Shown piece after piece: positions 21,206 to 31,531 of a DNA stretch of 64,000 nt. The notes under the pieces are model-generated. The model did no database searches. It was not told the DNA's origin and saw nothing but the letters and a program-made list of their open reading frames with translations. Numbering within the stretch: position 1 is the first letter of the stretch; every line of letters begins with the position of its first letter. The translations under genes were made by a program, and so were the position numbers. The stretch spans positions 5,003 through 69,002 of the forward strand of contig RHPI01002823.1 of assembly GCA_009103225.1 (NCBI GenBank), in the 5' to 3' direction. The DNA is from Chlorokybus atmophyticus (taxonomy: Eukaryota; Streptophyta; Chlorokybophyceae; Chlorokybales; Chlorokybaceae).

Positions 21206-21613
21206 TCAAGCCTTCGCTTCAACTTCAATGCCAAGTCCTTCACAGCATGTCCAGAACTTCGCAATAGACAATGCCTTGGTCATGAAGTCAGCAAGCATGC
21301 CTTTAGTCCTGCAACAACTAAACTCCAACTCTCCTCTCGCCACTCTGTCTCTCACAAAGTGATGATGCACATCAATGTGCTTGCCCCTTGCTGAGCGGAT
21401 TGGATTCTTCAGTAACTTCACAGCTCCCTAATTGCCACAATGGATCTTCACTCTCTCCAGAAGGTGCCCATGATCCGCCATCAGTTTCCTAAGCCAAAGT
21501 GCTTCCTTTGTAGCTGAAGCGGATGCCATGTACTCTGCTTCTGTAGTGGATGCAGCCACAGCAGGTTGCAACTTGATGTTCCAGCTGATCACCCCACCAC
21601 CAAGTTTGTACAC
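21206..21613 (-). pseudogene. Element D RNase H
   Basis: Minus-strand frames 21613-21428 (ISWNIKLQPAVAASTTEAEY, KEALWLRKLMADHG) and 21421-21206 (MKLLKNPIRSARGKHIDVHH, ADFMTKALS) are the two halves of copia RNase H, broken by a stop at 21425-21427 beside the NCDNQG motif. Confidence 0.8.
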
Positions 21614-21757
21614 TTAGCCAATAGTTGACCTCCATGTATTCACATCACTAGCATAGTCTGCATTACAGTAGCCCTGCAGTTCTACATTGCCCTGGCCATA
21701 CTTGATGCCCATTGCCGCTGTTGTTAACATATAGCGCAACACTCCCTTTGCTGCCAA

Positions 21758-22650
21758 TCAATGCTGCATCATCGGGGCTAACATGTAGCATGCTAACTGT
21801 CCCACAACATGTGCAATGTCTGGTCTTGATGAGCCACTGACAAGTAGACAAGACTTTTCAATAAGCTCACAGCAGGGATACCTCTGCTTGTCTAACTCCT
21901 CATCGCTGTCTCCGGCTCTGACCAACTTAGCTCCCACACTCAAGGGTACCTCTCTTATTTTTGCGTTATCAAACCAGACTTTGCCACCAATTGCTTCACC
22001 ATCTGCTCCTGAGTGATGCGGATGATTCCTGAAGCCCTATTCCTCGTAACAACTACGCTGAGAAAGTATGTGGTCTCGCCTAAATCTCTGCACTTAAATG
22101 CAGTCTTCTGCTGAGTCTTCACTCGCTGAGCATCTTACATTCGTGCTGCCGCAATCACAATGTCATCCACGTACACCAACAACCACATCCTCTTATTTCC
22201 GGAATTGAACAAGCTAGGATCAGCCAGACTTGCAGTGAAGCCTTGTTTCTTGAGCTCCTTGCAAAGTCTCGCATGCGACACTCTTGGTGCTTGCTTCAGC
22301 CCTTACAATGCCTTGACTAGCCTGCATGCAATACCAGATGGTCCCTCCTGATACCCTTTTGGTTGCTGAATGTAGATTTCCTCTTCCAGCTCACCATACA
22401 AAAAGGCTGTCTTGACATCAAGGTGACGAAACTCCAGGTTATCCACAGCAACAACTGCCACCATAGCTCTGAAATTGCCAACTTCCCAGCTGGAGCAAAT
22501 ACTTCATTGAAGTCAACTCCTGGCTGTTGCGAAAATCCTTTTGCCACGAGCCTGGCCATGTATCTCTCAATGTTGCCATGACCATCTCTCTTCACCTTAT
22601 ACACTCACTTGACAGGGATGGGCTTTGTTCCTGGAGGTGGGACCTCCAGC
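21758..22650 (-). pseudogene. Element D reverse transcriptase
   Basis: YKVKRDGHGNIERYMARLVA opens the RT at 22604. A frameshift near 22470 and a stop where YGLKQAP should stand (near 22305) break it. The catalytic YVDD lies near 22165 on the minus strand. The end reads VPLSVGAKLVRAGDS and RPDIAHVVGQLACYM. Nearly the same sequence, including shared defects, occurs at 15830-16850 on the plus strand, so the two copies descend from an already broken relative. Confidence 0.8.
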
Positions 22651-22784
22651 TCCAAAGTGCCGTTTGCATGCAGCGACGCAACTCCCTCATCCATTGCCTG
22701 ACGCCATTGCTCAGAATCAGCTGCTCGCAGTGCTTCTTCATACATTGCAGGTTCCGTTTTTCTTGTACACCGGAACTTAACTAG

Positions 22785-23311
22785 CTAAAAATAACCGCAC
22801 ATGAAACCAATCAGGCTAATTCCTCTCACGCCAAAGATATGCTCGCTGGCTGCTTTGTTGCTGATTATGCTGCTGATGATATTTTTGTCCACCACCCGCT
22901 GCAGCAGTGCTCCTTCTTGTAGGGTTGAGCTCCCTTTCGTCAGACTCCGAATCACTTCTACCTCAAGATATAGTGTCTTCAATGCTGTATTTATGGCAAT
23001 GCAAACCTTCATCTTTGTCATTAGAGCTCCTGTCTTCATCACCGGAACTATCACTGTGATCAGGGCTTCTGCTGCTGTGCTCCCACGCCTTCGTGGAAGA
23101 CAACATCTCTATCGATGATGATCTTTTTGGTCTCGTCCATCAACACTCTATATGCCGTTGAGTCTGGTTCATACCCAAGGAAAATACCCTTCCGGCTGAC
23201 AGGATCTAGCTTTTTCCCATTTTGCTTGGGTATCAGCACATACAGTCTACCCTCGCTAGAAGAATACAGTCTGTCACCGAGGTTTCTAGTATAATGGCGG
23301 GGGTACTCCAT
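22785..23311 (-). pseudogene. Element D post-integrase linker
   Basis: From 23233 leftward the frame resumes with YVLIPKQNGKKLDPVSRKGI, FLGYEPDSTAYRVLMDETKK and an acidic stretch. It matches 15390-15850. It is separated from its upstream partner by the insertion at 23244-23905. Confidence 0.75.
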
Positions 23312-23905
23312 TGATCGCTATAAAATTGCTTAGTCTTACAACGCATATTTGCATAAATATAATTATGTTGAAGGAAATGAGCAAATAACACTGCGTTTCT
23401 TACAACATGAGTGATATAATGAAACACACACACACGTGCATGACACACCACATTGCCTTCTTTGTACATACACATATGTATGCAATTGTACTTGCATGTG
23501 CATGCGGAGCATCACACACATGCGCACGCTTGCACGCACGCCCTCGCGCACGCGCAGCCTTGCATGCATGCATACACTTTGCGCACACGCTCATATGCAT
23601 CATCATCACCATCATCGGTAACAACAACATCTACTCAATCTTCATTGGGTCTGCACCTGCTACACTTGTAGAAGCGTCTGCAACATCAGCACCACGCGTG
23701 AAAAACTTAAACAACCGTGTCTGCACCGACGCACAGAAGATTTGGCGACACAACACCGCATTGCGAACACGGCGCAACCATACTAGAATCTCAACTGAAA
23801 TCATACAGTCGTTACTAGGAATAAAAGCCTCTACTTTGCTAAGATGATCCAAGCATTGCATGACGGTCACTTGCGCGGGCGGTATGTCGTCGTCATTCTC
23901 CTCCT
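23244..23905. mobile_element. Insertion of about 0.7 kb inside element D
   Basis: The copia frame stops at 23906-23924 (CTTGGGTACCAGCACATAC) and resumes at 23225-23243 with the same 19 bp (one mismatch), so the insert is flanked by a direct duplication. It holds purine-pyrimidine-rich CA/TG runs. At its left end TA CAGTCTACCCTCGCTA resembles the terminal repeat of the MITEs at 50055 and 51673; the matching right end is not evident. Confidence 0.55.
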
Positions 23906-24420
23906 CTTGGGTACCAGCACATACGCAGTGCAGCCAAACAGCCGCATACTGCTTACAGCAGGAGCCTGCTTATAAAACAGCTCCCACGGAGTCTTTGCCA
24001 AAGCATGTACAGGTGACCTGTTCCTGATGTAGTTGGCTGACAGGACCGCCTCTGCCCACCAACAATACTCCGGCTTGGCATCACTGATCATCGCTCTCAC
24101 ACTATTCGTTAGAGTCAAGTTGAGTCTCCCACTTCGCCATTCTGCTGCGGAGTGTAAGGAGCGGGTGTCTGAACAATGCCTTTTGCAGACCAGAAAAATG
24201 CTAACACCTCATTCATAAACGTTCCTCCCTTGTCACTGCTTACTGTCTTCACATTGTGCCCTGATTGCGTCTTCATCCAGAGCAATACCTCCTTCACCAC
24301 AGCTGGTACAATAGACTTCAACTTCGACGGACGCACGATGTATAGCTTTGAAGAGTTGTCAAGGAAGGTGACAATGTACGCAGCCCCCCTTTGACTTCTC
24401 AGACAGTGGACCACACACAT
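23867..24420 (-). pseudogene. Element D integrase
   Basis: SSDKGGTFMNEVLAFFWSAK and TPAPYTPQQNGEV give the middle Asp and the region before the catalytic Glu. After a frame change, VRAMISDAKPEYCWWAEAVL and MRLFGCTAYVLVPK follow, ending at the insertion boundary (23906). Confidence 0.8.
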
Positions 24421-24457
24421 CTGATTGCACTAGCTGTCCCACGTGCTTGCTGGCGTT

Positions 24458-25147
24458 CTATGAACTTGGAAAGGGCGACCTGTGCATCTTAGACAGCACA
24501 CATGGCTCACACAACACTAACCTAGCTTCCTTGACTTGCTGCTTACTCACATTGATGCCTTTGACCAAATTCTCAGCAATCAGCCTCTTGAGGTTGTCAT
24601 AGCCCAGATGACCATATAGTCTATGCCAAAGCTCATCTGATTCTGCCGTTGTAGCCACCAATGCAGTATCAGACTCTGCCTCTTTTATCTTATAGAGACC
24701 TGCAGGCTGTTCCCCTGCAATTAAGCAGAGCTTGCCATTGAACTGCAACCAGCACTTGTCTCCTCCAAATAGTTTGGCACCTGCCTTCAGCGCACTCCGG
24801 GCAGAGAAGAGGCTTGCCTGTACACCAGGTACATGGAGGACTGACTTCAACTCCACCCTTTGTACACCTTCTCCAACCTTGCATTGAAGTACAGCACTGC
24901 CTGTACCCTTCACATCCAAATTATGTCCCAAGGTGGGGTGGGGTGGGGCTTCCACCGTGCGAGGTGTCACTTGAGCCTTGTACTCGTGAAGTAGACCAAC
25001 ATCAGAAGTTTGATGCTGAGTATAGCCAGAATTAAACACCCACGCGGGATATTGCCTGCTTGTAAATGCTGTGAAGGCAACTGCACCTCCACCACCATTG
25101 TTGTGCCCTCCAGAGGTATTGCCCATCCCAACCTTTTTCTCCTTCAT
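24458..25147 (-). pseudogene. Element D protease and pre-integrase finger
   Basis: An open frame of 229 codons. The protease active site reads AWVFNSGYTQHQ; the catalytic Asp of DSG is replaced by Asn, so the protease should be inactive. The rest is standard: VELKSVLHVPGVQASLFSAR, then LWHRLYGHLGYDNLKRLI and CEPCVLSKMHRSPF of the HHCC finger. Confidence 0.85.
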
Positions 25148-25164
25148 CTGCAGAGAATCCCTCT

Positions 25165-25941
25165 TTAAACGACCTTCCTGCTTGCAATGGTAACACTAGC
25201 CTTCAATGAGCTTCTTCTTCTGAGCTTCTTCTTTTTCTGTTCTCCCTTGCCACCACCACTGCTTCCACCAGAGTTGCTGTTGCTGGAGTTGCCCTTGCTG
25301 CTAGTTGCATCTCTTTGAATTCTCCATTTCGCTGCATGGGCATTGGCATCACCATCAGCATCGTTGCTCCTGATGCTAGACTCTGTCTTCAGCAGCACAG
25401 GCAGAATCTCACTCTTCAACTTTATTGATGCACTCCTTCCTTCAAGTATGATAACCACAACTTCGTACTCTCTACGCAGCACGGACAGCACACTCAGACA
25501 CAAGTTATCCTCTGAGACAGTCTCTCCAATAAAAGTCAAATCATTTCTGAGCTGCTGTGCACGTCCTTGATACTCTGTAACTGTCTCTGAACTCAGCTTT
25601 CTCATACTATTGAATACTTGCTTGAGCTCAATCCTACGACCAACAGAGCGTGTGGCAGACAAATTTTCCGGTGCTTCCCATGCTGCTTTGGCATCAAGAC
25701 ATGACTGCAGCATTGGCCTATGAAACGGCTCAATACGCATGCACATCAAAGCCCAAGCACGCATACTCTTTTGCCAAGCAGACTCATTCCCAACTGGTAC
25801 ACTTAGCTTTGGGTCAACGTAGTCCCAAAACTCTTTGTAAATTAGCTTCATCTTCATCTCAAAGCTCCAGCTGGCGTAGTTGTCATCTCCCAGGGCTTTG
25901 ATGGTATACTTCTCCCTCTCTGCATCTATGGTGGTTGCCAT
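25165..25941 (-). CDS. Element D gag
   Basis: The frame from ATG at 25941 to the stop at 25165 is open over its whole length. It starts MATTIDAEREKYTIKALGDD and has the gag fold markers YASWSFEMKMKLIYKEFWDY and YQGRAQQLRNDLTFIGETVS. The C-terminus is Ser/Gly-rich and then Lys-rich. No CCHC knuckle appears before the stop; a partial one (CYHCK-like, read from 25195) lies in the next frame. Gag would form the particle that carries the RNA. It starts about 170 bp after the primer-binding site. Confidence 0.85.
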   Translation of the reverse strand: MATTIDAEREKYTIKALGDDNYASWSFEMKMKLIYKEFWDYVDPKLSVPVGNESAWQKSMRAWALMCMRIEPFHRPMLQSCLDAKAAWEAPENLSATRSVGRRIELKQVFNSMRKLSSETVTEYQGRAQQLRNDLTFIGETVSEDNLCLSVLSVLRREYEVVVIILEGRSASIKLKSEILPVLLKTESSIRSNDADGDANAHAAKWRIQRDATSSKGNSSNSNSGGSSGGGKGEQKKKKLRRRSSLKASVTIASRKVV

Positions 25942-26095
25942 TGAATTCTCCAAGCCGCTCAACCTTCAGCAAATTTCCAGCAGACCTCTTGCCTGTTCGC
26001 CTACCCTCTTAGAACAGCTCCACCAAGTTCTAGCAACGTTTCAACGTCTTACACAGAGGACAAACACTCTCTCAAGCTACACACAACTCTAGCAT

Positions 26096-26113
26096 GGGTG
26101 TGGGCCCATTACC
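26096..26113 (-). promoter_or_regulatory. Element D primer-binding site
   Basis: Minus strand directly after the 5' LTR reads GGTAATGGGCCCACACCC, one mismatch from the anticodon-arm complement of initiator tRNA-Met. Same type as at 4248-4263. Confidence 0.75.
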
Positions 26114-26446
26114 TGTTGACTGGAGCTATTGCATGCAACCATGCACAGCATACAACATACACATGCAATGATTAAGCTTGTGCAAGCTACACCACTAGAG
26201 TACTGACTCGAGAGTAAACTGTACTGATATAACGCGGGCTGCATCGGCTCTGGGCCCTAACTCGGGTCTTACTAGAAAGACCAGCCCAGACTGTGCCAGT
26301 CCTAACTGCCTACAGCTTATATAACTGCCGTATAAAGTAGCTTATCTAATGTCGCTAAATAAGCTACTCAAAGTCCGAATTGACAAGCTCATTGCATATG
26401 AGTCATGAGAGTCATAAACCATGCATAACATGCTCTATTCTCAACA
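26114..26446 (-). repeat. Element D 5' LTR
   Basis: 333 bp, TGTTGACTGG to TTCTCAACA, pairing with 20830-21164. Target duplication GCAAC at 26447-26451. The two LTRs differ at many scattered sites, so the insertion is not recent. Confidence 0.9.
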
Positions 26447-28060
26447 GCAACCACCTCTGTGTTCTTTGCAATAGGAGCTTTGCGGCGTTGCCTGCCTTTA
26501 GTCCACCTTGGTGGTTCTGTTTTGATTTTGGAGGGTTGTTCTTCCCCCGATAGCCGTTGTTAGCTTGCTCCTTGCCCTTGTTGTCGTTGATGTTGTTGTT
26601 GTTATTGTTGTTGTTGTTGTTGTAACCGCTGCTACCATTTTAGCTGGTTGAGAGTCTCAACTCAGGGTGCTTAGCGTAGCAGACTGCCTCCAAGTGTCCG
26701 GTCTTGTGGCAGTGGTCATACGCCAGGTTCCCGTACTCCTCCGTGCAATCCTTTTTATAGTGGCAACCATGGCAGACGACAGGGGCAGATAGTGCAACGT
26801 GAGCTGACTTCGCAGAAGATTTGGGTGTGCTGGTGAGATAAGACTTGCGGTTACGTCGGCTGGGGTCTGGAGCATAGGCATTAGCACGTGAGGGACCAGA
26901 TTTCATATCCAACACGGCTATCATCCACACCTGGCGGTCATGGATTGCCCGGGCTGTTTCAAAGGCTTGAAGCAACGAATACCCTTCTGGTCGGGTATTG
27001 TCGAGAGCGTTGTCCACCGTCCTGTTCAGTGGAGGCTCCAGTTGGCTGATGATCACCACGGCGGCAGCCTCGTCGCTAAGGATCTTGTAGTTGGTGTCCT
27101 TCAGTGACTTGACCATACGGGTGTCAGTGCGCAGAGGATCCTCCCCTGCTTTGCGCCTGCAATGATGCAACTCCTCCATCTTCAGACTGGTCTGTGGTGG
27201 GAATGTGCGCCGAAGCGCCAGATACAAGTCCTGCAAGGGTGACAACATACGGTACACCCTGACGGTGAGGGTGGGTTCTCGCATGCTGACCGAGCCTGAA
27301 GATAGTAAACTGCCTGCAGCCGTGGCTACGGTTCCCCGAGTTGTTGTCCGGATTGGAGTATCAGGTACAGCAACGCGATGTCGTGCTTGTGCTTCCCCAA
27401 GCGCAAGTTGTTGCTCTGCCGTTAGCCTGAACGCTAAAGTTTGCAACTGGGACCAGCGTGCGTGTTGGGCTGCAGCCAACTCGCAGTCGACCAATGCAGG
27501 ATCAGCTGCTAGTATATCTGCTGCAGCTGTTAACTGCGCTGCGGTGAAAGCTTCCGTAAGAGTAGGGCCTTTCAGTGGGGCAGCTGGAACAATGAGCATG
27601 GCAGGGACGCCGGGAGTTGATGCTTCCATGGGCAGAGCTTCGGTGCCGGCCAGAACTCAATACCCACCAAACTCATGCTGTGCAGCAACTGACCTATACA
27701 TCTCATGTGCCTCGTGGTCTAAGCAAGTTGCAGCCATGCGAAAAGACATTACATCTGACTAGTTGGGAGTCTTAATCGTATGGTAGCTCATCTTGGAATC
27801 AACCTTGATGATGCATTTGTCCATGGTGTTGTGCCAGGACGTCCGAAGAAGGTGAGACCACGAGTGGATCCAGATGCCTCATGTCGTCGCTGTCGAGCTG
27901 ATCCACGAAGCTTTCAACTTGACGATGAGACTAAGTATGTACGTAACGGGGTACTTGTGAAGACCGGGGGCTGTCGTTGTTGGCGTCTTCTTCACCGTAG
28001 CGTTCGTGTCATAGGTTCGAGCCCAACCAGCTGTCGCAGTAGCTGGTGTTCTCCTCGGCC
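26447..28060 (-). pseudogene. Family E gag with zinc knuckles, copy 1
   Basis: The main frame is 27629-26640. It has a gag core (LRRTFPPQTSLKMEELHHCR, DEAAAVVIISQLEPPLNRTV, LLQAFETARAIHDRQVWMIA) and two Cys/His clusters, CHGCHYKKDC and CHKTGHLEAVC. An Asn-run linker encoded by GTT repeats (26585-26622) follows and then stops at element D. Upstream, 27860-27790 encodes FFGRPGTTPW..., matching FFGHAGTTSLDEF of copy 2, so gag began farther right than the open frame. It aligns with copy 2 at 31532-32690 at about half of the positions. Confidence 0.65.
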
Positions 28061-28099
28061 ACAGGGGGTAAGCACGTACCGATGGGTGAACTTTCTCAC

Positions 28100-28830
28100 T
28101 AGTGTAGACTCACACATGCAAATTGCACGGTGAGCGCCGGAGAGAGCGAGGCAGAGTGTGTGTGCTCTATTAATGCTCCCCCCGTGCTACCACCCAACAC
28201 ACTAGTGCTGGCAATGATAACCGTGAATGCACTATGTGCTGGCAATGATAACCTAACATTGATGCAACCATCGCGGCTGCAAGAATGCAAGCCACCCTGA
28301 TGCACGACACTCACTTGTACAAGGAGGATGACACTGTAAGTCAATACGCCACTACTAGAGGTAGTGCTGGTTATACAATTCCTTGCATGAGGTCAAAATA
28401 TTTCCACTGTTAAGTACAGTACATGAATGCGGCAACTCGTGGATGCCACACTCTGATGCGGACTACACAACGTGCACCCACGCAACCACAATCACATCAA
28501 GTGACAAGCAATGCACGTGTGCATTCACTGCATTTTTTGACGTGTAGATGTGTCTTGGCAAACGGGGCGGCGAGGTGATGCAGTCACATCAAGCCACAAC
28601 CTTCAGAGAGCAAGTCCCGAGCACTCCGAAGATCAACATCCATAATTCTTAATTTCAAGTCTTTCAGTTCTCACTTATAGTGTCATCAACGTACAAAGAC
28701 TAAGCCCTAAGCCTTTATAGTCAAGCTACAAATGTTTAGTTCTAAGATGACGGCTAGTTTACGAAATGACCATCATCAAGGCAAAGACAAACTCGCAACG
28801 GATCAGCTAGTACGGCTTATATTAGGTACC
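28100..28830 (-). repeat. Family E 5' LTR/leader region, copy 1
   Basis: Noncoding; similar to 32940-33650 in shared words (GTGCACTATGTG, ACTCACTTG, GTAGTGCTG, TGTTAAGT, CTCACTTATAGTGTCA). Lies just upstream of gag on the minus strand, as an LTR plus leader would. Exact ends not found. Confidence 0.5.
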
Positions 28831-28839
28831 TACGAAGAC

Positions 28840-30117
28840 TAACCAATAATTGCTTACTGACTGTTGCGCGAGACTCATGCCGGTAGCCGGAATTGATGTC
28901 TGGCTGTGGGCATAGCTGATCACAAGGGTTGCTGATGCTGGTAGCACGGAAACAATGCCTGTCTGTAGGCATCAACAAGGAAGTTGGCCTCTCCTGGATC
29001 GCTGGCATGACAGCCCTCCTTGTCCGAGGCCTGGCCCGAACCGTCCTTGTCTTGGCTGTTAGTATACCCGCTGCGGCCTGGGTGCTGGCGGTGCTGCCTG
29101 TGGCTGCCTTGATTGTGGCGCAGGGGGATTGCGCCTCTGTGTGGCCGGGGTGATATCTGGCGGCGTAGCAAGTGGCTGTTGGGGAAACCCTGGTGGACAG
29201 GGTGTTTGTGGGGCCGCCTCCCGTGCAGCCTGTTCTTCCACATGAGTCCAGTGCGCAGCATGAGCTGCCTCCCTGGCCAGTGTACCTTCCCATATGGCTG
29301 TTAGATTGTGTGACCACGTCACTCTAGCGATGGTTCTGAGGCATGGGCTGGAGATACACTGCGCGCAGGAGCCGCGCTCTTATTTCGTGAGTGATGGTGG
29401 GAACCCTTAAGATCCCGGCTATGTAGGCATCCCATCTGCCATTGACCACCCCCACTTTCAGCACCGTTGTTGCTCGTACTTGCACAGTGAGGTAAATCTC
29501 TGGCTGTTGGACATGCTGCTCATAAGCAGCTGCGATGCGTCTGCGCTGTCGCACTGCTTCCACTCCTTGCAACCACAGTATGGCCTCTTGATGGCTGCTG
29601 AGGCAACCTCGTCATATGCTTGCCGTAGCGGGCGTAGGAAGGCGTCCAACCATAACAATCTAGTGCTGAATATAAATAGAGAGATTGCGGGGTGATTGGT
29701 GACTAGCCAAGTCACCAGTCTTGCTCGCGCTGCATTGCCACCTTCTCGCATCCCCATCATCCATCTCAAGCCGACGCCTTTTTGTCGATGTAGCATGGTT
29801 GCTTGTCGCAATAGGGCAGTGCGAACTTGCTGTTCCCCAACTAAGCCTGCTCCATCTCGTTGTGTACACCCTTCTGGTGTAAGGTAGCCTCCCCCTGAAT
29901 CCTGTTGATCGTCAGGCAAGTCTTCCACGATGGCGGGTAACAGCGGAGCGATCCCCCCCCCCCTGGTTTGTTGGGCCAGCACCCTCACCTGGTCACTGTT
30001 GGTGTGTGGTGTAAGGTAGCCTCTCCCTAAATCTCGTTGATCGTCAGGCAAGTCTTCCACCAAGGCGGGTAACAGCGGAGCGATCACCCCCTTGGTTTGT
30101 TTGGCCAGCACCCTCAA
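28840..30117 (-). pseudogene. Family E conserved gag-like C-terminal block, copy 2
   Basis: Frames 30117-29458 and 29572-29324 and 29322-29059 carry RLVTWLVTNHPAISLFIFST, WLDAFLRPLRQAYDEVA, GRWDAYIAGILRVPTITHEI, LLRAVYLQPMPQ and AIWEGTLAREAAHAAHW, with small shifts between them. A Pro/Gln-rich tail (RRNPPAPQSRQPQAAPPAP) matches copy 1. A direct duplication of about 110 bp (29890-29985 and 30010-30120; LAQQT(R/K)GG.IAPLLPA.VEDLPDDQ) lies in the right half. Confidence 0.5.
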
Positions 30118-30715
30118 CTGGTCACTGTCGGGCTCAACGGCAAGAGGTGTCGTGCTAAACGATGGGCCAGCGATTGTCGGTTGAGGAGCAGAAGCAAGGG
30201 CTTGCGCTCTTGTGCTGATTGCTGCACTTTGGTTTTGTCGCTAGGCAAACGCTTGTTCCAGAGCGGTGTAGCGCTCGTGAAGCCGAACGGTACTGAGGGG
30301 TCTCAGTGCTTCGTTGTCATTCAAAGGCATGTTAACTGCATCAGCGATGTGCTGCTGCACGTTGGGTTGCCAGTCTCGATACATGTCCAGCGGGCTTGGC
30401 TAGAAAGGCTCGTAACGGACTAGTGCGGGTTGGCGTGGCGCCGTCTGCATGTTGTTATGCAGCGTCCAGAACAACCGTAGGGCCAACTCCAGTACAACAG
30501 GTGGTCTGACCACAAAGATGCGGTCTCGCATGGGAGGCGCCGTGCCGGCGAGGATTTCATCCTGTAGTTGCCGCTGAGTCTGTTCTAGCAGGGTGTAATA
30601 CTCAAGCAATGGGAAGACGCGATCACTGCGTCCAACCCGCGTTGTGCGCTCTCCTCCTCGCCCAAAAGCAATGGTAGTGGGATCTGCTGCACACATGATG
30701 GTCTCCCATGCGCGC

Positions 30716-31516
30716 TCAGCTTGCTTGCAGGACAGCCTGAATGACATTGAGGACGGGCAATGTAGCTGCGCGCGTCATTGCAGTGGCAGCGGACTCGACG
30801 ATGGCACTAGCAGTGGTTGCTATGGTGCCGCTCAGTGGCGCGAGAGTGGTCTCAACGCTTGCTGACACAGGTGGTCCTGCAATTGGAGCGGCACTGGTGC
30901 GATCTACTGCTGCAGAATGGGTGACAGCAGTGGCTGTCGTCAACATGCTCACCAGAGTTGGCGTAATAGTGCCCACCGATGCACCAACTCCTGGTGCAAC
31001 TGGAGTAGTTGCTGCTGACGTTGACGGAGACGACGTCGTAGCCGGTGTGGTTGTTGCTGCTAATGCAGCACCAATGGTGGCTTCAATGGAGGTAGCTGCT
31101 GATGATGTTGCGGCTTCCCCTCGAGCTCGTTGGGGTGGTTGAACACGTGATGGAGTGCTCGTGTCTCTCGTGCGCTTTGGAGCCATCCGTGCCCATCCGG
31201 CAGAGTAGCAGGCGCGGTAGTTTTGCTCTCTATCTTCCTTCAAGCGTGCTATACGCGCCATGAGGGCAGCAATATGGTCATCAGCTGGCGGGTTGGTCGG
31301 AGCCTTGGCGGCAACAGCAGCAGCGCGTGAACGTCCTTCTAGTCCTTTGTGCTGAGGAGGTTGATTCTTCCCCCTGTAGCCTTGCTCTTCTTTGCGAGCG
31401 TTGGCGTAGTTGTTGTTGTTGTAGTGGCCTCTGGTGTGGTTGCTATTGTTACCACCAGAGTTGTCGCCATCGTGGCCTCCAGTGTTGTTGCTGTTGTAGA
31501 TGCTGGCAGGTCTCAA
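30716..31516 (-). CDS. Family E gag linker, copy 2
   Basis: An open frame of 266 codons. It starts in an Asn/Gly/His-rich stretch (GGHDGDNSGGNNSNHTRGHY), then a basic part and an amphipathic helix (HIAALMARIARLKEDREQNY), then a long Ala/Thr/Ser-rich tract. Low complexity and Asn runs are typical of disordered gag linkers. It follows the zinc-knuckle frame (31532) in the neighbouring frame, so the polyprotein was probably continuous with one shift. Confidence 0.5.
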   Translation of the reverse strand: MRPASIYNSNNTGGHDGDNSGGNNSNHTRGHYNNNNYANARKEEQGYRGKNQPPQHKGLEGRSRAAAVAAKAPTNPPADDHIAALMARIARLKEDREQNYRACYSAGWARMAPKRTRDTSTPSRVQPPQRARGEAATSSAATSIEATIGAALAATTTPATTSSPSTSAATTPVAPGVGASVGTITPTLVSMLTTATAVTHSAAVDRTSAAPIAGPPVSASVETTLAPLSGTIATTASAIVESAATAMTRAATLPVLNVIQAVLQAS

Positions 31517-31531
31517 CTCAAGGAACTTGAG

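Larger units (their letters stand above)
20830..26446 (-). mobile_element. Element D: structurally complete Ty1/copia retrotransposon
   Basis: Two LTRs of 335 and 333 bp with TG...CA ends flank gag, protease, pre-integrase, integrase, RT and RNase H in copia order on the minus strand. The 5-bp target duplication GCAAC is present on both sides (20825-20829 and 26447-26451). A primer-binding site follows the 5' LTR and a polypurine tract precedes the 3' LTR. Coding capacity is lost: the protease Asp is changed, there are frameshifts in RT, and about 0.7 kb is inserted after integrase. It sits inside family E copy 1. Confidence 0.92.
17907..28830 (-). mobile_element. Family E retroelement copy 1, split by copia element D
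   Basis: Element parts lie at 28830-26447 and 20829-17907, interrupted by 20830-26446. Reading leftward: 5' LTR-like region, gag with zinc knuckles, Asn-rich and Ala-rich linkers, a conserved C-terminal gag-like block, and a retropepsin-like segment. No reverse transcriptase or integrase is seen before it breaks off near 17907. The order matches copy 2 at 28840-33740 block for block, which also confirms that D landed within an intact copy. Confidence 0.65.

Noticed and set aside
23400-23620. CRISPR-like short repeats
   Set aside because: Irregular CA/TG and GCATGC-type low-complexity words, no regular repeat-spacer spacing.
23407-23847. His/Thr-rich plus-strand frame
   Set aside because: CA/TG-rich insert sequence inside element D, open by composition only.
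27780-28133. Plus-strand open frame with several Cys (CRRCRADP...)
   Set aside because: The opposite strand carries the conserved FFG.PGTT block of family E gag, so this is a shadow frame.
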